DNA of 64,000 nt from Salibacterium qingdaonense. Lineage in GTDB: Bacteria; Bacillota; Bacilli; Bacillales; Marinococcaceae. This document shows positions 32,078-41,273 of the stretch, one piece after another; positions within the stretch are counted from its first letter, which is position 1, and each line of letters starts with the position of its first letter. The notes beneath the pieces were generated by a model. That model had not been told where the DNA came from, did no database searches, and was given only the letters and a program-made list of their open reading frames with translations. A program made the position numbers and the translations under genes. The stretch is from positions 1 through 64,000 of the forward strand of contig NZ_FOTY01000015.1 of assembly GCF_900114715.1 (NCBI RefSeq), in the 5' to 3' direction.

Positions 32078-33628
32078 TCATTTGTCTTTTCGGTATTGTT
32101 TCGGCGGAACTCCGCTGAATTTCCTGAACAATTTGGCAAAATAACTCGTATTGTCATACCCGATGGACAGGGCGATATCATCTACCGTATGATTCGTATA
32201 CAACAGATCGTGCGCGGCCTGTTCCATCTTTTTCTTCGTCGTATATTCGACGAACGTCTCCCCGGTTTCCTGTTTAAAAATCCGGCTGAAGTGGCTTGGA
32301 TTGAGATGAAGATGGTTGGCCGCCCCTTCCATCGTGATTTTTTGGCCGAGATGCGTTTCCACGTACTTTTTCGCTTCCCAGATTTCCCGGCGGTCCGAGC
32401 TTTCCCTGAGATGCGCTGCGAGCGTCATTTTCTGCTGCACATACGCCCGCAGGTACGCCTCCAGTTCGCCAATATGACGCAGCGCATGGATCTCGCTGTA
32501 CAGCACGGACGACGGCTTGTCACTGTAGTGCTGCAGCGACTGATATTTGAGATCGATATCGATCAGGATTTTATGAATCCAGCTTTTCACCTGTTCGGGA
32601 TGCCATGCCTTATCCCTTATCTCGTTCATCCATGACTGCAGCCAGTTCTCTGCAGCCTGCGCGTCTTCTTCGGTAATAACTTTCTTCAGGTCATATAATG
32701 CTGTCGTATAATGCATGAAAATATCTTCATGACCGGATTTCAATGTCAGTTGATCCATGGTGAAAACACCTGGTTCCGTAATGTAAAACCATCCGCCGAC
32801 CGACGGGGTCATCTGCTCAAGCGACGTCCGCAGCTCCTCCCAGCTGCCGGCGTGCTCTCCTGTCACAAAGACAAGCGACTGCCCGGTTTCGCGCTGGACG
32901 TACCGTTGTATCTTCGTCAGCTGCATCGAGACTTCCTCTGCCGTCATGGCGCGGTTATAAGGGAAAAACCAATACATCTCACCGGGAGAAGCGATGACGT
33001 AATCGCCGTTCTCTTCCTCCAACGCCAAACGGCTGGCCGCCTCGACGATGGATTCTGCTCCCTCCTCCTGCGCATCGATAAACCGTCCGGCCGCCGGGAC
33101 ATAACGGGAGGTGTCAAACGATAGGGACAATACATCCGAACGCTCTTCGGTACCGTGCAGGAACGAATGGATCCATTCCTTTTTCAGAGGCTTTTTTGAA
33201 TACTCCACGAACGTCTGGAGCGCATCGATATGCGTCCGGTCCGCCTGCTGTTCTTCCAGCTTCTTTTTCAGCTGCTGCACGGTTTCAAGCAGCATGCCGG
33301 GTTCCAGGGTTTCTTTTAAAATGTAATCCCCAACGTACAGCCGCAGCGCCTTTCTCGCATACTCGAAATCATCGTGGCACGTAATGATGATGGATTCGAG
33401 TGCCGGATTGACGGCGCGCACCTTTTCGATCAGCTCGAGACCATCCATCCCGGGCATGCTGATATCGGTGATGACCATATCCGGCATATCTTCACGGGCC
33501 GATGTCCATGCTTCCATCCCTGTGGCACATCGGGCCGTTACCTCCAGTCCGTGTTCCTCCCAGGGCACGCATTGATACATAAACTCAAGCATCTGGTAAT
33601 TATCTTCTGCCAGCAGTACTTTCATCAC
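32078..33628 (-). CDS. YesN-type AraC-family response regulator
   Basis: 516 residues: receiver domain 1-120 with phospho-acceptor Asp55 in VITDISMPG and signature Lys110; a variable central region with a short coiled coil; AraC-type double helix-turn-helix at about 410-515 (HLNPSHFSRIFKQETGETF, DIALSIGYDNTSYFAKLFRKFSGVPPKQYR). Partners of this type activate polysaccharide ABC operons in Bacillaceae. The start GTG 33628 overlaps the sensor kinase by 29 nt; ATG 33625 is an alternative. It probably activates its own operon and perhaps the divergent GH59 gene. Confidence 0.92.
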   Translation of the reverse strand: MMKVLLAEDNYQMLEFMYQCVPWEEHGLEVTARCATGMEAWTSAREDMPDMVITDISMPGMDGLELIEKVRAVNPALESIIITCHDDFEYARKALRLYVGDYILKETLEPGMLLETVQQLKKKLEEQQADRTHIDALQTFVEYSKKPLKKEWIHSFLHGTEERSDVLSLSFDTSRYVPAAGRFIDAQEEGAESIVEAASRLALEEENGDYVIASPGEMYWFFPYNRAMTAEEVSMQLTKIQRYVQRETGQSLVFVTGEHAGSWEELRTSLEQMTPSVGGWFYITEPGVFTMDQLTLKSGHEDIFMHYTTALYDLKKVITEEDAQAAENWLQSWMNEIRDKAWHPEQVKSWIHKILIDIDLKYQSLQHYSDKPSSVLYSEIHALRHIGELEAYLRAYVQQKMTLAAHLRESSDRREIWEAKKYVETHLGQKITMEGAANHLHLNPSHFSRIFKQETGETFVEYTTKKKMEQAAHDLLYTNHTVDDIALSIGYDNTSYFAKLFRKFSGVPPKQYRKDK

Positions 33629-35435
33629 CCATCAACCCCCTTTGACTTCTTGGAAACCGCATGAATACCGTTGTTCCTTCCCTCTCTTTACTGTCGAGGT
33701 CCATAAACAGGGCAGTTCCATACGTTAACTTCATTCGATCATATACATTTTTCAACCCAATGCCGAACATGCTGTTTTTCTGATTCATATAATCGCGGAC
33801 GATATCCTCTTTGTTTACAAACAGCGCCCGCTTGATTCCTGCCAGTTTTTCCGGTTCGAGTCCTTTGCCGTTGTCGGTCACCTCGATGCAGAGCATGGTG
33901 TCTTCGGTCCACGCCCGTATTCTGATACGTCCCGGCGCGGCGGGAAGACCGTGATAACACGCATTCTCAATGACAGGCTGCAGGATGAACTGCGGGACTT
34001 TTTCTCCCAAGGTGTCGGCATCCAGCTCCTGCTCAAGCTCCACCGGATACTTTCTCATTGGATTAATCAGCTTTACGTACTCCTCCAGCTGTTTGGACTC
34101 TTCCTCGAGCGTCACCCATTCCGATCCGCGGTAAATCGCGCGGAGCAGGGTGCTGAGCGAGGTGATCAGCTTCGCGTTTTCGGTGCTGCCGTCTTTGAGC
34201 ATCTGAATCCGGATCGTATTTAAAATATTAAATAAAAAATGCGGCTGAATCTTGGACTGCAGCACTTCCATTTCCGCTTTGCGCTTCATCGCCTGCTCGG
34301 TTTTGGTCTCCTGGATGGTTTCCTGGATCCGGTCCAGCATATGGTCAAACGACGTCGACAGCCTCCCGATTTCATCGTTTCGCTGCAATTCGTTGCGCAT
34401 GTCAAGATGCCCCTGCTCTACTTTTTCCGCCGTGTACACAAGACGCTGGATCGGCCGGAAAAAGCGGTGGATCACAAACAGCATAATCAGGATAAACAGC
34501 AGAAACGCTCCTGCCTGGATGAAGAAATTCTGCTGGTAAGCCCGGTCGAGACTGCTTGCGGCCTGCTGGTACGGCACGTAACTGACAAGACTCCAGTCAC
34601 GCTGCTCGAATCCCTGTCTGACGAGCACGTGGTCTTTCCCTTCTTCCATAGATGTGATGAAGGTTTCTTCTCCGTTGTGCTCTTGATCTCCATAAGGAAA
34701 TTCCTGCCCCGGCACGTAGTCTTCATTTCCGTACAACACTCTTCCTTCACGGTCCAAAAGAAGATTACGGCGTCCCACGTCTTCATCTGCCAAAAGCGCC
34801 CGGTCCAGCTCGGTACGACTGATACGCGCGAACAAATAAGCCGTCGTCTCACCGTTATAGTCCGTCAACCGGCGCGCAAGCAGCAGCGGAGAATTCACAG
34901 ACTCTTCGGAAAACGTACTCTCTCCGAGCAGAGCGGCAGGTCCGAGCCAGCGCACCTGAAAGGATGAGAATTCCTCCATCCGGCTTTGAAAATCTTTATA
35001 CAGCGGCTTCTCCTCCGTAAAAGCCGGTTTCCAGCCGGATCCTGACATCACCTGCTGTTCATCCGCACTTACAATTGAGAGCGAAATATTATGATTTCTT
35101 GACAACGAACTGAGGCGGTTATTAATCTCAAGAATCTGTCTTGCTCCCAGCGGTTCATTGCGGAGACTTGAGATCATCGGCTGGATATCGTTATTGAACG
35201 TGGCGTCGTTCATCGTCTGAATGACGTTATCCATCATATTGGACACATTCGCCTCCGTCAGCTCGGATGCATTCTCCTCACTTTGAATCAGACGCTCCCG
35301 TAAAATCTGGGAGCTGGAGATATTCAGGTTGATAACACTGAATACCATCGGCAGCAGCATACAGATGACAACCCAGATGAACAGTTTCTGCTTAAAAGAA
35401 AAACTGCTGCGGAACCAACTCACGACCCTTTTCAT
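33600..35435 (-). CDS. YesM-type sensor histidine kinase
   Basis: 611 residues: TM1 at about 18-38, a large extracellular sensor domain (about 40-300), TM2 near 305-325, HAMP, then the His_kinase domain with KIQPHFLFNILNT (His399) and an HATPase domain ending GIGLKNVYDRMKLTYG. The extracellular domain should sense an oligosaccharide, either directly or through the neighbouring binding lipoprotein. Preceded by GGAGGCAGAGGGG. It lies within the carbohydrate operon, 23 bases after the lyase gene. Confidence 0.92.
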   Translation of the reverse strand: MKRVVSWFRSSFSFKQKLFIWVVICMLLPMVFSVINLNISSSQILRERLIQSEENASELTEANVSNMMDNVIQTMNDATFNNDIQPMISSLRNEPLGARQILEINNRLSSLSRNHNISLSIVSADEQQVMSGSGWKPAFTEEKPLYKDFQSRMEEFSSFQVRWLGPAALLGESTFSEESVNSPLLLARRLTDYNGETTAYLFARISRTELDRALLADEDVGRRNLLLDREGRVLYGNEDYVPGQEFPYGDQEHNGEETFITSMEEGKDHVLVRQGFEQRDWSLVSYVPYQQAASSLDRAYQQNFFIQAGAFLLFILIMLFVIHRFFRPIQRLVYTAEKVEQGHLDMRNELQRNDEIGRLSTSFDHMLDRIQETIQETKTEQAMKRKAEMEVLQSKIQPHFLFNILNTIRIQMLKDGSTENAKLITSLSTLLRAIYRGSEWVTLEEESKQLEEYVKLINPMRKYPVELEQELDADTLGEKVPQFILQPVIENACYHGLPAAPGRIRIRAWTEDTMLCIEVTDNGKGLEPEKLAGIKRALFVNKEDIVRDYMNQKNSMFGIGLKNVYDRMKLTYGTALFMDLDSKEREGTTVFMRFPRSQRGLMGDESTAGRR

Positions 35436-35458
35436 ACGGATACCCCTCTGCCTCCTGT

Positions 35459-37213
35459 TCAGGAAAATGAAAACGTTATCTTTATTATACCTGTTTGCGG
35501 AGGGTAATGGACATATAATTTCAATAATTGATAGAATTCTTTCCGGCCGCTGTGATTAGTGAAATGCTCCCTTGTCATCACCGGGCGCAGCTGAACAGGG
35601 TCATAGCGGATCTGCATGCCATCTGCAGCAATCACTCCCTCTTCCTCTTCTTTCCAGGGAAGATCCCCAAGAATGAACTGTTCCGTGAAACCGTTCGGAG
35701 GGGTTTCAAGTTCATAGGCATCCAGGATTTCAAGCATAGGTTTCTCTTTTTTGTACCAGGTGAATGTCCGGTGAAAGGAGGTCAAACCCGAAACGGGGTA
35801 CGTATCTTTCAGCTCGAGCCCGTAAACAAGATGTGATTCATCCTGCACCGTCTTTGTCTGCACAGCCTTTCTATCCGCCCCTTGTGTCTGCCAGCTTCCA
35901 TTTATTACCGGAAGGGAGTGGCCAAGGGCGTGATTCGTGATAAACGTATACCTTTTCTCGTCAAAATATCCTTTTTGGTATAACCCCGCTCCCAGATCTT
36001 TCAGAAACATCTCCCCGTTTTTCATCATGATCATGTGGCCGACGTCATTGTGGTTATGCGGTTCATCGTTATGTCCGCCTTTTGCCGCGAATGCATAGTG
36101 ATCTTCTCCGGAACGAAAGCGGGACACCACCCACTGGGAAGCATCCATCACTTCGTCTTTTTCTTCCCACTCCCTGCCCTCGAGCGTTTCATCCAGCCAT
36201 ATCCACTCGCGCAGAAGCGGCGCCCACCGCGCGCAGTGATCAGCCGTATAGGGTTTTCGGAGATGGTAATCGGGAACCGTTACATCACAGAAGCATTGGT
36301 GCAGGTAATGGCTCAATCCAAGAGGTACCGACTGCTCCGGCACGCAGTCCGAAAAAGGAATCACCTTATTACGGTATAAAAACGCGTTCTGCTGAAAACG
36401 CGCAATCTGATGGACTTTCTCCTTTTGGAACAGGTCGATCCGCCCTTTCGTTTCTGCAAGCAGCAGATCGGCAAAATACACGAAAAATACAAAGCCGTAC
36501 TGCCAGTATTGGCAGCCTTCCAGGCACACGCCGTCTTCGTTGAATCCGCTCAGAAAATAGTCCATCGTCCGCATATTCCGCTCAAGAACCGCATCCAGTA
36601 CCTCTCCTTTTTCAAGCAGGTGCATCGCAGCCGCTCCGACTGATCCGGCACACACAGCCGCCCAGTTATGATCTGCCGTTTCCCAGTGATACGTGTGGTT
36701 GAGAAAGGGCTGCAGTACACGCCCACGCACTTCTTCCTCTATACGCCGGCAGAGCCTCTCTCCAAGTTCGGTGCCGAGGATGCTTTTCATCTCACTCAGC
36801 GCAAAACTGGTTTCCGCAGCAAACAGATCAATCGTATTCGGATCATCATCTTTGATGTGTGCAGGCAGACACCACGAATATTCCGAACAAACGTCTTCCA
36901 CTTCCTCCCGGAGAGCCTGTTTGTACTGTTTTTTTTCTGGATGGAGGAGCGTCATGAAGGCAAACGTGTTCAACCGGTGCCTTCTATGAAAATAAACGGC
37001 TTCATATTCCTGCCGGGACCCGGTCTCTTCAAACAACCGGAATAAATCATCGGTTAACGGTGGCGTGCCGCGGTTAATGAGTTGTCCGGCTTCACTTGCC
37101 ACTTCTGCGGCAGGTGCCTGCCAGGCCGGATGAGACGGGCGCTTATTCCACCAGTTTCTATCCATGACTTTAGACGGCAGCAGCCGTTCTCCTTTTTTTC
37201 GTGAAAACAGCAT
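35459..37213 (-). CDS. heparinase II/III-family polysaccharide lyase
   Basis: 584 residues without a signal peptide, so probably cytoplasmic. Toroidal N-terminal domain (about 60-330) with NHTYHWETADHNWAAVCAGSVGAA, then the beta domain with GGHNDEPHNHNDVGHMIMMKNGE, the His/Asn-rich motif of heparinase II/III lyases. Such enzymes cleave uronate-containing chains by beta-elimination, giving unsaturated uronyl ends. With an ABC importer and DUF2264 protein, the substrate should be an imported uronate-containing oligosaccharide; heparinoid identity is not implied. It starts 64 bases after the binding-protein gene, beyond a stem-loop. Confidence 0.85.
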   Translation of the reverse strand: MLFSRKKGERLLPSKVMDRNWWNKRPSHPAWQAPAAEVASEAGQLINRGTPPLTDDLFRLFEETGSRQEYEAVYFHRRHRLNTFAFMTLLHPEKKQYKQALREEVEDVCSEYSWCLPAHIKDDDPNTIDLFAAETSFALSEMKSILGTELGERLCRRIEEEVRGRVLQPFLNHTYHWETADHNWAAVCAGSVGAAAMHLLEKGEVLDAVLERNMRTMDYFLSGFNEDGVCLEGCQYWQYGFVFFVYFADLLLAETKGRIDLFQKEKVHQIARFQQNAFLYRNKVIPFSDCVPEQSVPLGLSHYLHQCFCDVTVPDYHLRKPYTADHCARWAPLLREWIWLDETLEGREWEEKDEVMDASQWVVSRFRSGEDHYAFAAKGGHNDEPHNHNDVGHMIMMKNGEMFLKDLGAGLYQKGYFDEKRYTFITNHALGHSLPVINGSWQTQGADRKAVQTKTVQDESHLVYGLELKDTYPVSGLTSFHRTFTWYKKEKPMLEILDAYELETPPNGFTEQFILGDLPWKEEEEGVIAADGMQIRYDPVQLRPVMTREHFTNHSGRKEFYQLLKLYVHYPPQTGIIKITFSFS

Positions 37214-37238
37214 GGTTCACCTTCTCTCTAAACAGGAG

Positions 37239-37271
37239 GAAGGATCAGGGTCGTATGGACCCTCATCCTTC
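37239..37271 (-). promoter_or_regulatory. intercistronic stem-loop after the binding-protein gene
   Basis: GAAGGATCAGGGTC pairs with GACCCTCATCCTTC with one mismatch around a 5-nt loop, 6 bases past the stop. No T-run follows, and the next ribosome site lies just behind. This is the usual place for a hairpin that stabilises the binding-protein message and lowers expression of the genes after it. Confidence 0.65.
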
Positions 37272-37277
37272 GTTTTG

Positions 37278-38624
37278 TTATTCCGCGTTATTATCGATAA
37301 TCTTCTGTGCTGCTTCATCCGCATTTTGTATCGTTGTCTCCAGATCCTGTTCCCCGAGAAGGAAAGCATCCGTTTCACTCATGTAGGCATCTTCCACCTC
37401 TCCGATATAGGTTGGAGGGATATTAAGCGGTGCGGCTTCAGACGTTTCGAGAACGTTGATGAGAGATTCCGTGTCCACTTTGTCCGGAGCGGCACTTGCC
37501 TGAACAAGGTTATCGACGACTTCCTGCAGATCCGCGTTCTTATAGGCCGGCAGGTATCTTCCCTGTTCCTGGATACCTTCTGTCGTGTACCAGCGGATGA
37601 ATTCAAACGCTGCGTCCTTGTTGTTGGAACCGGAATATACGGATAGGAAGTCCGCGCCGGCCGGTGTTGTCACCGGATCCCCTTCTTCAGCTTTTGGATA
37701 AGGTGCAAATGATACATCAAACGGCGACGGACTGCCGTCGATACCGCCTGCTTCACTGATCATCCAGCTGCCTGTCAAAATGGTTGCTGCGGACTCGTTG
37801 AAAAACTGATCCCGGTACGACAGTTCCTGGGAAATCGTGTTGTCGTACGGTACGGCAGATCCATCTTCATGACCGCGCTGCCTTATTTCAAGCGACTGTC
37901 TGATTTTTTCGCTGTCGATATTGGACGTTGTGCCGTCATCTTTTACAAGATTGCTGTTTTCCGGCTGGTTAAACGCTGCCAGTTTGACGTAATCGACCCA
38001 CGTATGGAAGTACGTGCCATACATCTTATTGGCGCCTTCACCTTCAGATAACTGGTCGGCATAATCCATGAAGTCGTTCCACGTCCATTCGGTCGGAAGT
38101 TCCAGGTTATTTTCGTCCAGTTTATCCTGGTTCATCATGACAAAGTGCATATTATATTTCCCCGGCAGCGCATAACGCTCTCCGTCCACAGCAGTATTGA
38201 CGCGGTATTCTTCATCAAAATCAAAGCCTGCTTCATCAATATAACTGTTCAGCGGTTCAAACATGCCCTGACTCACCCGCTGGGCGTAGTTGGATGCATC
38301 GTTGACCATGATGACATCGAGTTGGTCCCCTGAGGCCGCAGCCAAGTCAATCTGCTGCATCGTTTCGTTGGCGTCGTTGTTTTCCGGCGTCACCGATTCT
38401 ACGTTAATATTTGGATGAGACTCCTCGAATGAAGAAATGACCTCATTCCAATTGTCCTGTTCTTCATTGTACCAATGGTGGAGACGGATGGTGACTTCCT
38501 CCCCGGAAGATCCACCGTCCCCGCCATCTGTTGAATCAGAAGCTTCCTGATCTCCTCCTCCGGAACATGCTGCAAGTGCCGCAAGTAGAAACGTCCCCGA
38601 TAGTGTTAACAGTGATTTTTTCAT
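37278..38624 (-). CDS. sugar ABC transporter substrate-binding lipoprotein
   Basis: 448 residues from ATG 38624 (GGAGGG, 8 nt). Signal peptide MKKSLLTLSGTFLLAALAAC with lipobox LAAC, then a Gly/Ser/Asp-rich linker and an SBP_bac_1 fold (VTIRLHHWYNEEQDNWNEVISSFEESHPNI, later NNKDAAFEFIRWYTTEGIQ). The mature protein is very acidic, as in salt-adapted Bacillaceae. It binds an oligosaccharide outside the membrane and feeds the two permeases transcribed just before it. Confidence 0.92.
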   Translation of the reverse strand: MKKSLLTLSGTFLLAALAACSGGGDQEASDSTDGGDGGSSGEEVTIRLHHWYNEEQDNWNEVISSFEESHPNINVESVTPENNDANETMQQIDLAAASGDQLDVIMVNDASNYAQRVSQGMFEPLNSYIDEAGFDFDEEYRVNTAVDGERYALPGKYNMHFVMMNQDKLDENNLELPTEWTWNDFMDYADQLSEGEGANKMYGTYFHTWVDYVKLAAFNQPENSNLVKDDGTTSNIDSEKIRQSLEIRQRGHEDGSAVPYDNTISQELSYRDQFFNESAATILTGSWMISEAGGIDGSPSPFDVSFAPYPKAEEGDPVTTPAGADFLSVYSGSNNKDAAFEFIRWYTTEGIQEQGRYLPAYKNADLQEVVDNLVQASAAPDKVDTESLINVLETSEAAPLNIPPTYIGEVEDAYMSETDAFLLGEQDLETTIQNADEAAQKIIDNNAE

Positions 38625-38655
38625 TATAATTCCCTCCTTCATTATAGTTAAAAGG

Positions 38656-39492
38656 TTACCCTTTTACTCCCCCTCGTGCGATTCCTTCAATAACGTATTT
38701 CTGTCCGATGATGAAAATAATGATCAGCGGCAGAATGGCCGACACCGACCCTGCCATAATTAAACTGTACAACTCCCCGCTGCTCGTCGAGAAACGCTCA
38801 ATCGCGAGCTGAATCGTCGACAAATGGTCCGACCGCAAAAAGATGAGCGGTCCCTGGTAGTCGTTCCACGTCCAGATAAACCGGAGAATGGCGTAGGTCG
38901 AAATAGCTGGAATCATCATCGGCACAACAACTTTGTAAAAGATCGTGAAGTGGGATGCTCCATCCATTTTCGCCGCATCAATATAATCATCCTGAATACT
39001 GGAGAAAAACTGCCTTAATAAAAACGTTCCAAGAACGCTGAAACTGTTCAGCAAAATCAACCCAAGGTGCGTATCGAACAGGTTGAGCACCCGGTACATC
39101 ATGAACTGCGGCACAAGGATGGCCTGCGCAGGAATCAAAAAGGTGGCAAGCACAATCAGAAACAGCGCATTTCTTCCTTTAAAATGGATTTTGGAAAATC
39201 CGTACGCCGCCATCGCGGAAACGGTTACAGAAAGCAGCGTGGTAAGTACCGTTACTTTGATGGAATTCCAGTAGTACAGAATGAAAGGCTGTTCCCCAAA
39301 CCACACGCGGCGGTAATTGTCCCACTTCCAGTCCGAAGGAATCCATTCAATCGGATACGAGAACACGTTGGTTTCTGCCTTCAGCGACGCGGACAACATC
39401 CAGATGAACGGCATCAGAAACAACAGCCCGATCGCGAACATGATAATGGTAATAATAACTTTTTTCGCATTCAGTCTCCGCAGACGATTCAA
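38656..39492 (-). CDS. sugar ABC transporter permease, MalG/LacG type
   Basis: 278 residues with six membrane helices. The EAA loop DAAKMDGASHFTIFYKVVVPMM is the contact point for the ATPase. It ends ARGGVKG, as MalG-type proteins do. No ATPase gene is present in the operon, so a shared MsmX-type ATPase encoded elsewhere must energise it, the common arrangement in Bacillus carbohydrate importers. Confidence 0.93.
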   Translation of the reverse strand: MNRLRRLNAKKVIITIIMFAIGLLFLMPFIWMLSASLKAETNVFSYPIEWIPSDWKWDNYRRVWFGEQPFILYYWNSIKVTVLTTLLSVTVSAMAAYGFSKIHFKGRNALFLIVLATFLIPAQAILVPQFMMYRVLNLFDTHLGLILLNSFSVLGTFLLRQFFSSIQDDYIDAAKMDGASHFTIFYKVVVPMMIPAISTYAILRFIWTWNDYQGPLIFLRSDHLSTIQLAIERFSTSSGELYSLIMAGSVSAILPLIIIFIIGQKYVIEGIARGGVKG

Positions 39493-39506
39493 TACCTTTC
39501 ACCCCC

Positions 39507-40460
39507 TTAATAGTTCACCCATTTTTTCTGCCCGATCCACTGAATGGCTGTGATCACAAGCAGCATGCCGAGCAGTGTAATCGCAATTGCTGAGGCGTAG
39601 CCCGATTTCAGATTTTCAAAGGCCTGCTCATACAGATAATACACAATCACCGATGTAGAATACCCCGGACCGCCTTCGGTCAGAACAACAATCAGTTCAA
39701 ACGATTTGAAACTGTAAATGATTCCTGTGATTAAAAGGAAAAATGTTGTCGGCGACAGCATCGGTACCGTGATATTTTTGAATTTCACCCAGGCCGACGC
39801 GCCATCCATTTCCGCCGCTTCGTATAAATCCGCGGGGATATTTTGCAGTCCGGCAAGATAAATAATGAGGTTAAACCCGATCGACGTCCACACCGTGATA
39901 ATAATAACTGATACGAGCGCCCAGTCGGAATCTGCCAGCCACTTCGGCGGATTATCAATACCGATCGACATGAGAAACTCATTAATCGGTCCGTAAGACG
40001 GGTGGAACAAAAGCTGGAATACAATGGCGATTGCTACGATACTGGAGATATAAGGCATAAAATAAATAACCTTGAAAAATCCCTTAAAGTAGACGTTTTT
40101 ATTAATAACGACAGCGAGCACCAGCGACAGCGCCATCGTCAGCGGCACGGCCAGAATCAACCAGATGTTGTTCACCACCGACTGGATGAACGGCGCGTCC
40201 TGCGCCATCGTCTTGAAATTCTCCAATCCTACGAAGTTCGCGCTCTGAAACCCACTGATAAAGACCCAGTCCGTAAAACTGACAGCAAGCGCGATAAAAA
40301 TAGGAATAATGATTAAAACAGTTGTACCGATTAACATCGGTGCCACGAACATATAGCCTGCGAAGTTTTCTTTGAACTTCGTGCTTTTGAAGCGGCCCAA
40401 CTGCTGTTTGTGCGTATTACTCTGATATGCTGTGGTAGCTTCATTCTCTGCCACATCCAT
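39507..40460 (-). CDS. sugar ABC transporter permease, MalF/LacF type
   Basis: 317 residues with six helices after a 30-residue polar N terminus. The EAA loop is YEAAEMDGASAWVKFKNITVPML. The first codon is uncertain: GGGGGGTGAT overlaps ATG 40460, and GTG 40451 would have better spacing. First gene of the eight-gene operon that runs leftward to 29463; two cre-like sites lie just upstream. Confidence 0.92.
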   Translation of the reverse strand: MDVAENEATTAYQSNTHKQQLGRFKSTKFKENFAGYMFVAPMLIGTTVLIIIPIFIALAVSFTDWVFISGFQSANFVGLENFKTMAQDAPFIQSVVNNIWLILAVPLTMALSLVLAVVINKNVYFKGFFKVIYFMPYISSIVAIAIVFQLLFHPSYGPINEFLMSIGIDNPPKWLADSDWALVSVIIITVWTSIGFNLIIYLAGLQNIPADLYEAAEMDGASAWVKFKNITVPMLSPTTFFLLITGIIYSFKSFELIVVLTEGGPGYSTSVIVYYLYEQAFENLKSGYASAIAITLLGMLLVITAIQWIGQKKWVNY

Positions 40461-40476
40461 CACCCCCCCATGCTTT

Positions 40477-40517
40477 AGTAAGCGGTTTCAACTATAGGTA
40501 TATTGTATGCGGTTTCA
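40477..40517 (-). promoter_or_regulatory. two cre-like boxes before the polysaccharide operon
   Basis: AGTAAGCGGTTTCA (40477-40490) and TGTATGCGGTTTCA (40504-40517) each differ at one position from the CcpA operator pattern TGWAANCGNTNNCA, and repeat GCGGTTTCAAC at a 27-bp step. They lie 17-57 bases ahead of the first permease gene, so CcpA repression is likely. A LacI-type regulator is an alternative reader. Confidence 0.55.
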
Positions 40518-40606
40518 ACGATGAGCACATGGAACAGATTTGACTGAAATGAAAAGAATTTTGCTTTCTGTGGAAAAGGTGTTTTTCTGAAGGGTATTCA
40601 TTTAAT

Positions 40607-40760
40607 GGACACTATCGCATTTTTTCGCGTGATTAGTGGTTACACACCTGCCCCCGGGAACCACTATTCCTGTTTTTTTATATCTTAGTGTCCGGTAAAC
40701 CTTCCTTATTGGACACTATCATTTTCTTTCACATAACCAGTGTCCATAACCGTAGTGGAT
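40607..40760. repeat. alternating inverted-motif array, 52-bp period (subfamily C)
   Basis: GGACACTA at 40607 and 40711, AACCACTA at 40659; inverse forms TAGTGGTT at 40634, TAGTGTCC at 40686 and CAGTGTCC at 40738. Steps run 27, 25, 27, 25, 27 nt, an exact 52-bp period. Each pair could fold as a 35-nt hairpin. The spacers differ in sequence. Lies between the cre boxes and the next gene's terminator. Confidence 0.75.
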
Positions 40761-40783
40761 TGTATTGTTCTGCACCAACCATA

Positions 40784-40820
40784 AAAACCGGCCCGGTATG
40801 GCGGCGCGGGCCGGCGTTTT
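40784..40820 (-). terminator. terminator of the 40819 gene
   Basis: CCGGCCCG and CGGGCCGG form a strong GC stem; on the minus strand GGCCGGTTTTT follows. Confidence 0.8.
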
Positions 40821-41007
40821 ATTTGCGGATATCTGGATCTGTCTTTGCTGCCTGTTTTTTTCTATTCCTTTTTATATAGGTGGCGATAAAGATAATCAGC
40901 ATGAAAAGAAATACCGCCAGTAGGTAATAGTCGGTCCATGACGATTCCCCGAAGAAAAACGAAAAGAAGAAAGAAGTCCCGACCACCGCAAGTATCGCCC
41001 AATACAT
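40819..41007 (-). CDS. small membrane protein
   Basis: 62 residues from ATG 41007, with GAGGGGGG 7 nt upstream. Two hydrophobic helices (YWAILAVVGTSFFFSFFFG and YLLAVFLFMLIIFIATYI) and a basic tail KRNRKKQAAK. Unknown function. It lies between two carbohydrate units but has its own terminator. Confidence 0.6.
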   Translation of the reverse strand: MYWAILAVVGTSFFFSFFFGESSWTDYYLLAVFLFMLIIFIATYIKRNRKKQAAKTDPDIRK

Positions 41008-41188
41008 ACCGTGCCCCCCCTCTTTTTTTCCTATAGTATAGCATACCATCAGGAATACCACGACCGTTCCCGCGCACTGCTTTTTAGCAGAATTTTACAT
41101 TAGCGCGGGCGTGATACTCTCCTCCATCTCACGTAGTCGTTCTCCGCCGAGACAGTCAAATTATTTTCAGAATAAGCAAAATAATTAT

Positions 41189-41203
41189 ATGAAAGCGCAT
41201 ACA
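41189..41203 (+). promoter_or_regulatory. cre box upstream of the GH59 gene
   Basis: ATGAAAGCGCATACA matches the CcpA operator consensus WTGNAANCGNWNNCW at every position. It sits 71 bases ahead of the likely start, so the secreted glycosidase should be under catabolite repression. Confidence 0.65.
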
Positions 41204-41273
41204 AAACAACGTACAATGATAACCGATATGGACACCTGTAGAAAGGAGGATCGTACGTCAACGCAGCAGAATA

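Noticed and set aside
35459-37213. Naming the lyase a true heparinase with heparin as substrate
   Set aside because: The family covers many uronate polysaccharides and no sulfatase or glycosaminoglycan gene is nearby.
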